Below, one piece after another: positions 48,355-61,264 of a stretch of 64,000 nt of DNA. Source of the stretch: Sarcophilus harrisii (taxonomy: Eukaryota > Chordata > Mammalia > Dasyuromorphia > Dasyuridae); the NCBI RefSeq assembly GCF_902635505.1, contig NC_045430.1:110287925-110351924 (forward strand). The letters run 5' to 3'. Made by a program: the position numbers and the translations under genes. Every line of letters starts with the position of its first letter. Within the stretch, counting starts at the first letter, position 1. A model generated the notes under the pieces. The model did not search any database. It was not told the DNA's origin and was given only the letters and a program-made list of their open reading frames with translations.

Positions 48355-48706
48355 GCCTTTAATTTACAGGATATATACATGGGTAACTTTACAGCATTAA
48401 CAATTGCCAAACCTCTTGTTCCAATTTTTCACCTCTTACCCCCCCCCCACCCCCTCCCCTAGATGGCAGGATGACCAGTAGATGTTAAATATATTAAAAT
48501 ATATTAGATACACAATAAGTATACATGACCAAAACATTATTTTGCTGTACAAAAAGAATCAGACTCTGAATTATTGTACAATTAGCTTGTGAAGGAAATC
48601 AAAGATGCAGGTGTGCATAAATATAGGGACTGGGAATTCAATGTAATGGTTTTTAGTCATCTCCCAGAGTTCTTTTTCTGGGTATAGTTAAAAAACTGTT
48701 GTTTTT
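48309..48706 (-). mobile_element. Young 5'-truncated L1 with perfect TSD
   Basis: A 32-bp uninterrupted T run (48,320-48,351) is the poly(A) tail of a minus-strand L1. The body reads antisense ATAGCCTTTAATTTACAGG, CATTAACAATTGCCAAACC and TTTTTCTGGGTATAG. Both sides carry the same 16-bp AAAAACTGTTGTTTTT (48,309-48,324 and 48,691-48,706). The pure tail and exact target duplication make it the youngest insertion in the window. Confidence 0.92.
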
Positions 48707-50149
48707 AAGGAAAAAAATATGCAAGGTGCTGTCCTAGACACTGGAAGTACAAAATTATAAACAGAATTTTCCTTGAAGATTTTTGTTTTGTTTTGTTTTG
48801 TTGATGAGGCAATTGGGGTTAAGTGACTTGCCCAGGATCACACAGCTACCTTGAAGAGATTTTTATTCTATTGAGTGGGATTTCTCATTCTGGACATATA
48901 TGAACACATTTCAAACATCTACTAGCTAACATCTACCAATAAATCTTTATCATTCACTGGAGGTATTTTACATATCCAAGTCATCTAAAAATCACTATCA
49001 TTATAAACTCCATTTTATTTTTTTAGCTGACAAATTTATTTTAATATTATAAATAAATATACTAAATAACATGGCAGTTACATATAAAAATTTCACATAT
49101 AATGAACTTAAATAATTTTAGTTCAACGTGATTAATAAGAGTAGATAAATATTAAGAAATAACAAAAGCAATCTCAGAGTAAAAAAATTAAATATGTAAA
49201 AGAGGATTTTAAGAATATCATAAATACAATAAGAATAGAGAAGTTGAAGATGAATTTTAACTTAAAACCATAATAAAGCCACAGCCAATATATCATACTT
49301 ATATTAAGGCAATTTTGCTGATAACTAGAAAAAAAGGAGAATTATACTTGTGTATATATGTACTACTGAGAAGATGAAGCACAAGAGTTAAAGTTTATTA
49401 ACAAATTTTCTCAGGTTGAACCTCTAATGATTTAAAAATAAGCAAATTAGTACTTAAGCACTTTCTCTTGCTTGATAGTTGTTTCTTTCTGCTTATATGG
49501 TTCTGCTCTGACCAAGCCTTTTGAGTGTTTCTTGATATCAGAGGGAAAAACCCACAATTTTCCTCCCAAAACTGGAAGTGAAAAGTAAATACAGAACAAG
49601 AGGAAACTTGGTGAGAACTAAGTCCTGATCTCTCATTAATTGAATAAAATAATTGCAGTAATCTCACATTCTGCCTCAGTTTCCTCATTTATAAAATGAA
49701 AAAATCTGACTGGGATGATCTCTAAGTTCCTTCCAGTTCACTGATTCTATGATTCTTCCAGATATTGTGTGTGTGTGTGTGTGCGTGTGTGTGTGTGTAT
49801 GTTTTGCAGAAGAGAAGGGACCTTTGATCTTGAATGAATCCAAATTTGTGACCTAAGACAAATGGATGAAAAATATTTATGAAATACTTGGTTATCAATT
49901 CTTTAAGCAGCATTTTGAGATAAGACGTTTCATAAAAAGATGTTAGTTTCCATAACATCCTGTGATCCCCATTTTATAAATGAAGAAATTTAGCAAGCAG
50001 AGGTTGGTTGACTTACTCATGATCACACAACTAATATATATCTGATATTTGGATTTAAACTCATACATTTCATGTATTACCTTTTCTCTTACCAGATTTC
50101 TACACAATGTACACACACATGTATAAATAATGTACACATATGTTCCAAG

Positions 50150-50290
50150 TTATATCTATATATCTATCTATACACACAGACATTGTTACAAATATACACA
50201 TGTACATACATAGTATGTATATATGTATGTATATATACTCACACAATATACACTATATGTGTGTATATGTATATATCTATATACATGTAA
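50150..50290. repeat. (AT)/(AC)-type microsatellite cluster
   Basis: Alternating ATAC/ATAT/ATGT tract of mixed short units. A related (TG)n run lies at 49,767-49,798. Frames called across it are not genes. Confidence 0.85.
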
Positions 50291-50490
50291 TATTTTATAT
50301 AGCACTTATTACATGCGAGGCACTGCCCTAAGCACTTTACAATTATTATCTTATTTAATCCTCACAACAACCTCGGAAAGTAGGTATCATTATTATTCCC
50401 TTTTTACAGATGAAGAACTGGAAGCAAATACAAGTAAGCGACTTGCCAAGATTATATAAATATCTGAGGGTGATCTGAACTCCAGTCCTA
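50285..50490 (+). mobile_element. MIR SINE
   Basis: TATAGCACTTATTACATGCG, CCTAAGCACTTTACAATTAT, CTCACAACAACCTCGGAAAG, TTTTTACAGATGAAGAACTG and GCGACTTGCCAAGATTA give the MIR core order. Part of another MIR is at 49,960-50,070, and an L2 end is at 50,522-50,612. Confidence 0.85.
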
Positions 50491-53400
50491 GCACTCATAT
50501 GCACATATCACATCCAATGACAGGTAAGCTCCTTAAGGACAGGGACTCTCATTTTTAAATTTTTGTATTTGTAGCTTTGACTCTTTAGCAGAGGTTTGCA
50601 CATAATAAACATGTAATTAGAACTTGTTACTATGATATACTGAATTACTATGAAAAAGAATCATTTGTTATCTTATACAAGACAATATACCTTTACAGAA
50701 ATATTGACTGATGCTTAGGTCTTGAAAAAATATACAACATTATTGTAGAAATTCATTGACAGGTACGAATTGGTAACAAGTATGAGATGGTAAAGATCCC
50801 ATGAGCTATAAATGAGGGAATATAAGTTCTATATCTAATACTTTCTGTCTATGTGACCTTGGATCACACACTTCACCTCCCTGAGCTTCAGTTTTCTCAT
50901 TTGTAACATAAGGAATTTGAACCCTGATGTCTGTCTCAGTCTAAGAACCTAAATTTTATGGTTTTTTTCTGATTATAGAAATATGAAGACATTGGCTGAA
51001 TTTGATAATTTGTCTTCTCCCTTAGGAATCCACCTATTATATGCACCTAAGTGCTCTGTGGCAAAATTCATTCCTCCAGGATTCTTCTCCCATGATATCT
51101 TATGGCTGCAATTCATAAATCACCATGTTCTCAGAAGAATCAAAATTTTAGATAACCTAAAGGGTAATGATGGAAAAGGCTAAGGCAGGTGTAAGTAGGT
51201 TTAGAGTAGGCAGAGCTATTAAATACCAACCAGCAGAAATGTAATTGGGAAATAATTAACAAAATATATGAAAACACAATAGAATCTAGATAGAATATAT
51301 TATTTTCTGTGGGGATCCTAATGTATGGTTTAGTTGCTCCCATTTCTATTTGAGAGTTATTACATGAAACTACTAATGATGCACACACAGGAAGTTGCAT
51401 AAAAATTTTCATCTAAGATATATATGTAATAGGAGTTAGGCTAGGTATAGAGTTAAAGTTAGGAATAACAGTTGGATAGTCCAAGTGTTATATGGATATT
51501 CTTCTGCACACTGGTAACTCCTCAATGGAGAATTGATGACATAGACAAAAAAGATAGCTAGATTATGATCTACACTGATGGAGAGAGCTGTCAGGCTAAC
51601 GTATTGGATTCGCCAAAGTATCATATGAAAGATTTAAGGTAGGATATTTTAGGAGCAGCTTGGACAATTGGATTTTCTGAGCCAAGTCAGGGAGACAAAT
51701 GAAACCTAAGAGCGAAATTGGGAAGAGCTAAGGAAAGACCCAAAAGATATCAAGAAAGGATAGAAAGATAATGTAGAAATCGGAAGTAGTGGCTAAGGGA
51801 AAGCAGACCCAGAATCAGAAAATCCAGGGCACATTAATCCAGAGTTCAGTCTCTGGTAAAAAAAAATTGTAAGAAGGACCCAAAAGCAAAATGGAGTATC
51901 GTGCTGAGGAAATTTAAGGTGACTTGGGGAAAATGAAAAAGTTCCTTCAAAACAAAAAAATAGGGTTAAAGGTCATAATTAGGTCTTTAACTAAAAGGTG
52001 GAAGAATGGACAGAAGAAATTTAAGGGACTTACTGAAGAGTCAGCAAGCAAGTGGACAAGCAAGCATTCATTAACACTAACTCTTTGAGTCCTTAGCCAC
52101 AAAAGGACGATGTAAATCATTATCTTTATTTTTGTTTAGAATCAGTTTGGGGTTAAGACTCAAACTCAAATAATTAAACATATTACCATATTCTGTATAG
52201 TCCTTGGACTCTAGGAGTAATATTTTAATAAGGGGAGGCTGCAGAGGAATGGAAATGAGAGAGAGAGCATGTGCAAATAAGAGAGTAGAAAGAGGGTAGA
52301 AAGTGAAAAGAGGTGATCATTCTTTCATTTATTTTATACCCATTATTAAGCATCACTATGTATGTACTAGATGTGTTCAAATTCAGACAGTACAGGCTTA
52401 AGATCCAAACTCAAATAATTAAATACATCACATGAAAACAATATGAGAAAGTGGCAAAACAAAATTACATAATTTCCATTTTATTGTCATTAGTAGCTCT
52501 AAGACTAAGGGATATTTCATTCAGGAGGCAGTATTTGAATTGGCGTTTAAAGGATGGGTTGAAAATTGGTATGTGAAGGAAAGTCTTTGGCATAAGTGAG
52601 AGTATCAGCAGGGACACATCATCTGATAGGGAGAAAAGACTAGTCAAATTCTTCTAAAGTCTAGATATTTTATTTCAAGAAACATTAGTTCATGAAAATT
52701 ATTATTTTTAATCTCTTATGCCCCATTTTATCAGATAGAGAGCAAAAAATACTGGCTTTGGAATCAGAGGGCCTGGATTAAAAATCCCACCTCTGATTTT
52801 TCCTAGTTAGCAAGAGGGCAACAGCGCATAGAGTGCTGGATGTGATTCAGAAAGAGCTGTGTTTGAATCCTGCCTAAGACCCACCAGGCTACGTGTGACC
52901 CTGGGCAACACACTGACCCTCTTAGCCTCCAATTCGTCATGGATGAAATGGAGTCATTTTCCAGAGTATAACACTAGTGTCAGACACTTATTAGCTGTGT
53001 GACCCTCACCAAATCATTTAATCTTATTTCACTCAGTTTCCTCATTTGTAAAAATGGGGATAATAATAGATTTTTCTCTCCCAGAGTTATCATGAGGATC
53101 AAATATGATATCTTTAAAGTAATAGAGGCACTAGATAAATGTTAACTATATTATTATTATTATTATTATTGTATTTAGCCATACCAACTCCATCCTACAA
53201 TTGTAAAGTTGATTTTTTGAATTCAGGTAAAAGAAAAAGATTCTCTCACACCCTATGTTTACATTTTACTTTGGATTTGATTTTATGTAATTGTTGGCAT
53301 AGATATTTTACTAAGCTTTTCTAAAAATGGATTGTCATAAATAGCTATGTATTTGGACTTGAAAATGGGATGAGAATGAATTCTTTCTTTCCTTCATGAG

Positions 53401-53580
53401 TCTTAGTGAATTCAATTTCATTGAATTCCATGAATTAGGGAAAAGTGTTCATTTATCTAAATGTTCTATTTAACAATCTAAGAAGAATCTGGTCTAGTCA
53501 ACATATTTTAAAAAAAATACATAGAATTATTTAAGCTGAAGTTATTTGCAAAATAAAGTTTCTCCATTCATTTTACTTAC

Positions 53581-53665
53581 CAGCTTCTGTGGACTGCCAA
53601 TATAGGGTGACCATAAGCAGTAGAAAGAGGTCATAATATTTAGCTGGCTTGTCTTGCAGCATCAT
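53581..53665 (-). CDS. Exon 1: signal peptide
   Basis: The first coding exon starts with two adjacent ATGs (53,665 and 53,662) and encodes 28 residues plus one base. The peptide begins MMLQDKPAKYYD and continues into a hydrophobic run (LFLLLMVTLYW), then QSTEA, which looks like a signal-peptidase site with Ala at -1. The mature protein would begin at the exon junction. The donor is G|GTAAGT, phase 1. The first ATG has T at -3. The second has A at -3, which is the better context, so either may be used; the peptide is the same apart from one Met. A 5' UTR exon further right cannot be excluded, since a possible acceptor CAG lies just upstream. Confidence 0.85.
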
Positions 53666-53900
53666 GGACCTTCCACTCTGCTTACTTATTGAGTAAAATC
53701 TTTTTTAAACTCAGCTAAGTGAACACCAGGGATTTTGAAGAGCATATTAACCACTCATGGATTAAGATCTAATCAGAATTATTGGGAGAAAGAACAGTAC
53801 CTGACCATATGATCTTATCGTTGCTTCTAAAGTATTTTTTTCCATCTATAAACCATTTGACTGGTGCAACATATTCCATGGACTCCTTCCAAAATTCCTT
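53666..53900 (-). promoter_or_regulatory. Possible promoter region of lectin gene
   Basis: Just upstream of exon 1 the minus strand shows an A-rich TATA-like TTTAAAAAAG near 53,700, a GGTTAATATG near 53,748 that resembles an HNF1 half site, and a CGATAAGATC near 53,816 that resembles a GATA site. F-type lectins are often liver-expressed in fish, so an HNF1-like site would make sense. Single short matches in AT-rich DNA are weak, however, and a non-coding first exon further right is equally possible. Confidence 0.22.
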
Positions 53901-54082
53901 CAGTAGAATTAATGAGAAAAATGGTTCTCATTTTTGGATGAGATTTTATTGAGGAATATCACAAGTAACTTACTGTCAGAAATAAAAGAAGAGATGTCAC
54001 ATTGTTAATATTAAAAGAGTAAGAAAAGTGGAGGGCCCAACTAAATTGTACATAAGGATCTCTATGGGCCACACATTGACTT

Positions 54083-54293
54083 AAAATGCATATTATCTGC
54101 ATCTAGAAAAAGCACTATGGAGATTGAATGTAAATCAATACAGGCTATATTCACTTATTTTTTCTGCCTTTTTTCCCCTCCCATGTTTTTTCCCTTTTAC
54201 TCTGATTTTTCTCTCCCAACATGATTCATAAAGCAATATGTATTAAAAATAGACTAATTAAAAAAACAAAAACATTCAGAAAAATGCATATTA
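54083..54293 (+). mobile_element. L1 3' end inserted in a hAT-like MITE, with TSD
   Basis: A LINE tail (CTAGAAAAAGCACTATGGAG to AATTAAAAAAACAAAAAC) is flanked by a perfect 13-bp AAAATGCATATTA at 54,083-54,095 and 54,281-54,293. Outside it, GGCCCAACTAAATTGTACAT and GGCCACACATTGACTT on the left and TTGTTAAATATTTCTCTATT on the right are the two halves of one hAT-like MITE (about 53,985-54,400). Confidence 0.85.
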
Positions 54294-56039
54294 ACATTAT
54301 GTTCTACTCTGTTTTTGTTTTGTTAAATATTTCTCTATTACATTGTAATTTGGGCTATTGGAAAGGTATTTGAGACCAAATGTTTGCAGAGTATCAAAAT
54401 ATCTAGGTCTACAGTTTAGCAAAACATAATTAAATTGTGTTTACTTCTTGGGTATTTTAAGATAGCAAATAAAACTTTTATATTAGAATGAATTTCAGTC
54501 ACCTGTTTTCTATACTGACTAATAGAAATAGTATTGTTGTAACATTCATTTATAAATAAAGCTAATGGTTTTTGGTAAATAGAGCTTGATAAAGACAAAT
54601 CCTAAACTAAATTTTTTCTTTTATGTATACAGAATGGGGCTTCCATTTATACTAGGATTAAGAATTCAGTCTGATATTATGCATAAAACACAGTTAATAA
54701 GTAATAAGTAATTTTCAGTTTTCTCCTTTTAAGAAGAAAACATAGTTCTCTATTAATGATTTTGAATACCTTAATTTTTTTTCCTCAGAAAGAGAAGGGA
54801 AAGAAGGCAATCCCATAGAATGGCTCTGGACTATATTTCATCTCACTCTAGAAATGAGAAATTTTCAAATTTTGAAGATGATTTCTATCTTAATAATTAT
54901 TTAAAATCAGATATTGGTATGATCAGATTGCCAAGAACCTCCTTATTTATTTTTATAGAAGTTATACAAGTCTGATTCTTTCTTATATACAAACTATGTC
55001 TGTTCAATGGAAAAACATTATTACTGTAACTATGGCCCTTTTTACAGTAAAAGTGGAAATCACATCAAATCACAGTATGTACTAGTTAATTGTCATGAGA
55101 GTCAACTATTCCTCAGTGTTCTGTTCTAAGAAAACCACTCCTGTTTTCAGATGTTCTTTGAGGAGGCACTGATTAAGAAACATGATTGTATCAACAGTAT
55201 TTGAAGCAACTTACCCTAGCTTATTTCCTCATTTCATCAACCTCAAAGGTCACAAACTGCCATTTTTATGTCATCTTATACATTTAGGTTTTTTTGGTAA
55301 GTAACAAATACCACTCTTCAGAAGTTTTCATATAGTATTTCTGTACAATACTGTACTGTACTATAGTGTACTTTACAATAGAATAAGTACAAAGAAAACT
55401 AAATCCAAGTCAATTCTGACAGACCAAACATCTCTAAACTTTCCCAAGACTCTTTTAGTAGTGATACACTTTACAAAGATGTAAGATCCATTTTTTCCTG
55501 CCCTACATGCCTACTCTGAAAAATACTGAAAAAACTATTATGGTTTGTTGCAGATATGTAAGAGAAAGGAGAATTCCATACCATTGCCCCTGTACTCATG
55601 GTGGTTGTTAACTTTTGTGTTTCATCCTGGGTCCTTGGAATCCAAGATCCCAAGATAAGTCCCACAATGGAATGTTTACTTGTGTAATGCACATCCTTTC
55701 ATCCTAGATATCAACCTTAGCCTAACACTACCCTAGCTATACAACATCATCACTTGCTACTCTCATTCTAAAAATGAAAATTAAAAAAAATTAACCTTTT
55801 GAATGTCTTAGAACTTAAGAGGGCCATTCCATAAGCATAGATTTTTTTCTAATAAATCTAAATTAGCAATATGTACTAAGAATTTTAATCAAGAATAGAT
55901 ACCCTATTAATTGAATGATAGTGTAGGTGTATTTGGGAACATGCTTATTTGTTTTGTAACTAATGATGAATAAGCAAGTAAAAACATTCATTTAAAATTA
56001 AGCATTATTCAAACCTTTCCCAGACAGCTGGATAAAATT

Positions 56040-56565
56040 AGTATTTCTATTATAATTATATATTATTTTTTGGTTTTATTTCTAAATACATGTAAAGACA
56101 GTTGTCAACATTCATTTTTGTAAAACTTAAATGTTCCAAATTTTTCTCCCTCCTTCCCTTCCTTCCCTCTATCCAAGACAGCAAATAATCTAATATAGGT
56201 TATATATGTGCAATCCTTTAAAAAATATTTCTGTATTGTCATGGTGTGCTTTTTTTTCAAGCCAAAAGAGAAAAAAACATGAGAATGAAAAAAACAAACA
56301 ACAATATGAAAGTACTAATCTTCAATTCACATCTAGTCTCCATAGTTCTCTTTCCAGATACAGATGGTATTTTACATCCCAAGTCTATTGGAATTGTCTT
56401 GAAATACCACATTGTTGAAAATAGCCAAGTCCATCACAGTTGATCATCACATAGCTTTGTGTTACTGTGTACAATGTTCTCTTGGTTCTGCTCATTTCAC
56501 TCAACATCAGTTCATGTAAGTTTTGGCAGGTTTTTCTGAAACCAGCCTGCTCATCATTTCTCATA
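56040..56565 (-). mobile_element. L1-like LINE 3' end
   Basis: The antisense order TTTTATTTCTAAATACATGT, CTCCCTCCTTCCC, CACAGTTGATCATCACATAG, CTGCTCATTTCACTCAACAT and TTTTTCTGAAACCAGCCTGC is the marsupial L1 3' region, with no coding potential. The short open frames here are repeat-derived. Confidence 0.75.
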
Positions 56566-57059
56566 GAATAATTAAATTAAAATTCTTAAAGCAATATCTT
56601 ATCATAGCACTTATGGATCAATACTTTCACTTCCAATTGTAGGATTAACTATAATCCTAACCCTCATCACAATACACCTTTCTTATTCTTTGATATTCTC
56701 TGTATTGCTCCTTTAAAACTTTGACTTTTAAATATTCTTTTCTCTAAAGTGTACTCCTATTCTTGAGCCTCTGTTGAATGATGGTGATAGTTACAGAATT
56801 ATTGTTCAGACAAAGCTAACAAAGAAAATTGTGAAATGGTGAAACTTCAAGGAAACTATGGTAATTTTGCTTGAAATTCATTTGTCTATGTCACAATATA
56901 TAACCTACGTAACAGGGATCTTTAAACGTGGGTCCTTGAATTATTTAAACATCTTTATAACTTTATTTTAATATAACTGGTTTCCTTTGCACTCATACCT
57001 TTATTTTAGTATTTAAAATCACATTCTAAGATTCCACTAAGTTACCAAAGAGGTACATG

Positions 57060-57260
57060 ATTTGGTTTTCTTGGAATGGTTTGCATTTCCTTCTCCAGAT
57101 CATTTTTTACAGATGAGGAACTGAGGCAAACAGGGTTAAGTGACTTGCCCAGTGTCCCCACAGCTGAGACTATATGTCTAAGGCTATATTTGATCTTAGA
57201 AAAACGAGTCTTTCTGACTTTAGGTTTGACACTCTGTCCACTGCTCCACCTAGCTGCTCC
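57060..57260 (-). mobile_element. Marsupial tRNA-headed SINE, long form
   Basis: On the minus strand: GGAGCAGCTAGGTGGAGCAG, AGACTCGTTTTTCTAAGATC, GGGCAAGTCACTTAACCCTG, then CTGGAGAAGGAAATGCAAAC. It is the same subtype as at 25.0 kb. A TATA/TACATA microsatellite follows at 57,290-57,345. Confidence 0.85.
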
Positions 57261-58739
57261 TTTGTACATGTACACATATTTTATCTATAGATGTATATAT
57301 ATGGATATACATGTATGTGAGTATGTAGATATATATGTATGTGTACTTTAAATAGGAGACCTTTCTGGTATTCTTTAAGTCAAAAGCAGTAAGTGGATAT
57401 TTCCTCTGTCTGTGTCTAAATTCATCTTTGGGAGCAGGAATGGAATAACAAAAATAATTACATTCTGTAGTCCCTCCAGTTGCTAAGGAGCATACAGAAA
57501 ACATTTATTTAACTTTTATTTTCATTTTTGTTTAATTTGGAAAAGTATATTCCACAGTATCAGATGGCACCAAGTATAATTTAAAAAAGTAATGCATGTG
57601 TTCTACCATATATCTTCATCTATACATGGCAATCTCTTTGTCCTTTCCATATATATTACCTTTCCATAAAGGACTAATAATAATGCCAAATTATTGAATA
57701 TAATAATTCAACCTTATAAATATCAGTTGTTCATACTGTTTTAGAACAAGAAATTTTCAGATCAGTTTCACGTATTTGATAAATACAATTTACAATAGAT
57801 CATAGAAAATTTATGTTTGCAAATGATAGTCATTTCATATCATATCCCTAAAAATGGAACAAGTTCCATAAAGCATTTAAAAAGTGGCCTTTTTAGGGAT
57901 CTTAGTCTTATTTTTTAATACTCAATAGATAAGCTCATAACTGAAGAGACTCTACAGCAGAGAGGCAAAAGTTAGGACAAAGGCAACTTTTATGCAAAAT
58001 AAATGTTCGTTAAGTTCTATCAACTGCAAAACCATACAATTTCAAGTGTTATAATATGCTGTAGACCCAGTGTGATAAAAAAGTACTACTACCTTCCAAG
58101 CAGTTGAATGAGACAATATATAGATGCTGAGTTGAGTTGGGGTGTAAGAGGGCAGGGATGGAATTCATTTAGAGGAACCACCTGGTTCCTCTAAACCTGG
58201 TGAATTTTTTAAAAATGGGTTTAAAAGCTTTTTTAAAAAGCTTAATTTAACCTTCAAAAGAGCTGATTATCTTGATGGAGGGATAATGCAAAGTCACACA
58301 AAATAATCTGAGAATAATGCCCTTTCTTTTAATCTCCCTTTTGAAGTTTTTTTTTTTAATTCTGATCACATCATTAAATTTGGTTCTGTGCTCATTTCAT
58401 CAGAATGGATAGGAATCTCACCATTCCTTCAAAAGAGAGTCTTCACTACAATCATTTAGAGGATTAGGACAAATTGGGAAGAGTGACAATGACTTCCCTG
58501 GAGTGATATGAGAAAGTGAAAGTAAAAATTGTGAATGCTTTCTTTTAATCTTTTGATCTTCTTGATCAAAAATGACTAGAGAGAAGATGAAGGTTCCATC
58601 CATTGTTGGAGAGCTTGATAGCCAAAGTAGTCCTGTTGCAGAAGTATTTTGTCTATTTGTTTGAAGTGGGAGAAAGAGTACTAAGAAGTGCAGAAATGAA
58701 CCATGATGATAGTAGGAAAACATTATTAACAGCTTATAT

Positions 58740-58960
58740 TTTACCCCTCACCATCAATTGTCAACTAGACTATAGAAAAAAGCCATCAATTTGGTATCTG
58801 TACTTCTAGACTTTCCCTTCATTTTCAACAGTTGTTAAATCATTGTTCCTAAGATTCAGATCTCACAATGTCACTGTGTTTTACAAAATTATTCACTGGG
58901 TTCTTAAACCTAGGACAAATGCACATTCTTCACTGGTATTTAAAAGCCAAGCTTCTCTTT
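58740..58960 (+). mobile_element. L2 LINE ORF2 fragment
   Basis: CAACTAGACTATAG, then TTCCTAAGATTCAGATCTCA, CAATGTCACTGTG and ATTCACTGGGTTCTTAAACC follow the L2 ORF2 C-terminal nucleotide order, strongly decayed. Confidence 0.55.
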
Positions 58961-61264
58961 AAACCCATATTTCCTAAATAAGGAACTGAAGTCGCCAAGA
59001 AGAAAAGTTGCTTGCTGCAAGTCACACAGGTAGTAAAGAGGTCCAACATTAAAAACCAAAGTCTTAAACTCTGTATCCAGTTTTTCACTGTACTATGTCA
59101 TAGCTACCTTTGCTGACAAATCACAGCTACAAAAGATGCAGGGGGCAGCAATTCACTGATTGTCATTTTGTATTTTTATCAGTTTTGTGTGTCATTATGG
59201 GCAACAATTTATTGACCTCATACCCCAGTTGCATGGACTGTTCTTGAAGTCTTTCTAGATTTATAAAACATGCCAAAGATTGTGATCCACTAGCATGACC
59301 TCTTCAGAACTTCATATAATAATATATCTAATAATAAATAACAGTCTAATAATTAATAATTAATAACAATATAATTAATAATGATAGAACTTAATATAAA
59401 GAGACATAATTTAGAGTTTAAAATTCTGTCCTGCTTAATAGTTTTAAGTCAGTGGTTTAGGTAAAGACAAAAAGAGAACGTGCTTGAAATTTGTGAATGG
59501 TTCAAAGCTGTTTGTAATATTTGATGCATTATTAAAATGGGAATCCCAAAAAATTTAAGTAGGCCAAAATAAGGGACAGAATCCAACGAAATGAAGTTTA
59601 ATAGAAATAATTATGTTTAGATTTTAAAAAATCAAATGACAAGTGCAGTCATAGCAAGGCATTGATATGGTTTAGCTGAATTCAAGTTTCATATGAGTCA
59701 ATAGTGTGATATAGGTGAGTAATATGAACTTAAGCATCATTTATAAATGTATAGTTCAGTACAAGGTAGGTCCCATTGTGCTCTGTGTTGCTTATTCCAC
59801 ATTTAGAATTGCATATTTAATCACTAAGGTTCACCTAAGAGGGATATTTACATGGTATCTTTTGTATCCAAAAAAAGAGTATCCTCCTATAAGAATTTTA
59901 TTCTATTCTAATCCTTTTAATTCTTGTTGATATATCAGGGCTGATCTTTGATGGCAAAGGCTAATGACTGGAAAAAATTCAATTAAGTGCTGACTTTACA
60001 GTGGGTCATCAGCTGTTCACAATGTCCCAGGAACAAAGAACATAGTACAATCAGTGTTTAGCTGGCCTAGAATACTGTTGATAATAAAGAACTAATTAAA
60101 ATTTTTCTTTTAAAAAAATAAGAGGGATAGGTTTGTTAAGGAGTCAAACAATCTACAATCTTTATTATAATGGTTTTTTTTTAAAAAAAGCACTGAAAGA
60201 AATCTAAGAAAATTAATCTTCCTATAATTAGCATTAGAGCAAAACCAAGAGAAATAACTTTTATCCTACACTTATGAAAGAAGAAATGGTTGCTTTAATA
60301 TTTCAATTGGCAAGGCATTTGTTCTACCCAGTAGAAGATTTTTTTCCTCCTTCAAGGCTGTCACTGTCAGAAGCCACTATTTCCCTCTTCTCATAATAGG
60401 TAAAGACATGTTACATGGTGGTCTCTGTAGACGAATGTAGAACACTATGAGACATCGCAAAAAATTGTAGGCCCACGGATTATATTGGGAAATTAATAAA
60501 GTATAAAAGAACAATGGATGGGATAAAGTTCTTTTGACACTTCCCCCCTCCACCTCTCCAAACTGATCTATTAGTGACCAGACTTAGAATTTGCCTAAGT
60601 AGGATAAGCTCATGAGATCATAAACTTCAGAGCTGAAAAGACTTCAGAGATCACCTAGTGATATAATACCCTTCTCAAAATCAATTCACCAATTAACTAA
60701 AAGTAGCTTTTATAAGGGGATATTTACTAAGAAAACCTCTAAAACCAGCATCTTAGTGTCAGAGAGGAGAAAGTGTGCTCAGACTCACAATGATTGCTTC
60801 TCATCAAATTCATTAGGTGTGAGATAGTTATAATGGACAAGTTATTCCCTTGCTTGTAGGACATAGCATCTCAAGAGCTGAGTAGCTTCACTTCTGGGAT
60901 CAGTCCCTTAGGTCACTCCTCAAGGCTGGCTCATCTGCCATTAGGAGAAGAAACGAGGTGTTCCATATTCACAGTCACATGGTGGTGAACAGCTAGAGAA
61001 ATGCTCTCTTACTCAGTTTTACAGCATTTCTTTTTCCTCACTTGAAAGTACCCAAGGAGACTGAACCTTCATCTGTTGGTATCTCATACCCACATTCACT
61101 TCCAGCTCACCTAATAACTAGAGTGTTTATGAGCCCGACAATAAGTTGACAAGAAACAGAAGATACCATTACATGCTCTGAGTGTGTAGGAAAAAGGCTG
61201 CCCTTCTCTCATGCACTCTCAGAAGCAGGATCTCCATGTTTCTCCAGGGGTTGGTACCAGGTAG

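Larger units (their letters stand above)
46838..53580. other. Intron 1, 6.7 kb
   Basis: The intron contains the listed SINE, L1, MIR and microsatellite elements, a SINE remnant at 48,800-48,855 and two more tRNA-type SINE remnants at about 52,740-53,175 ending in (ATT)n. The stretches 48.9-49.7 and 51.0-52.7 kb hold nothing I can name. Confidence 0.55.
388..53665 (-). other. Multi-domain F-type lectin gene, 3' end outside window
   Basis: This is the whole visible gene, read right to left, with thirteen exons. Order: signal peptide exon, N-terminal segment exon, then A/B exon pairs for F-type lectin domains 1 to 5 and exon A of domain 6. Splice phases are 1 after the first two exons, 2 inside each domain and 1 between domains, with no conflict anywhere, giving one open frame of 3,119 nt. 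The fold is recognised by the order C-x-[Q/E]-T, PWW-x-x-DL, RxDCC, G-x-x-I-x-VG, then C-A-x-[IV], F-x-C, G-[RQ]-[YF]-V and C-[ED]-[VL]-x-VF. In other vertebrates F-type lectins are secreted or bound innate-immune lectins for fucosylated glycans. They are known from fish, amphibians, birds and invertebrates and are absent from placental mammals. No transmembrane segment is visible. Exon B of domain 6 and the stop codon must lie left of base 1, because sequence 1-387 matches the intron downstream of exon A in domain 4. Confidence 0.92.

Noticed and set aside
58418-58723. 101-residue minus-strand open frame
   Set aside because: No recognisable domain, and the plus-strand overlap and composition look like non-coding DNA.
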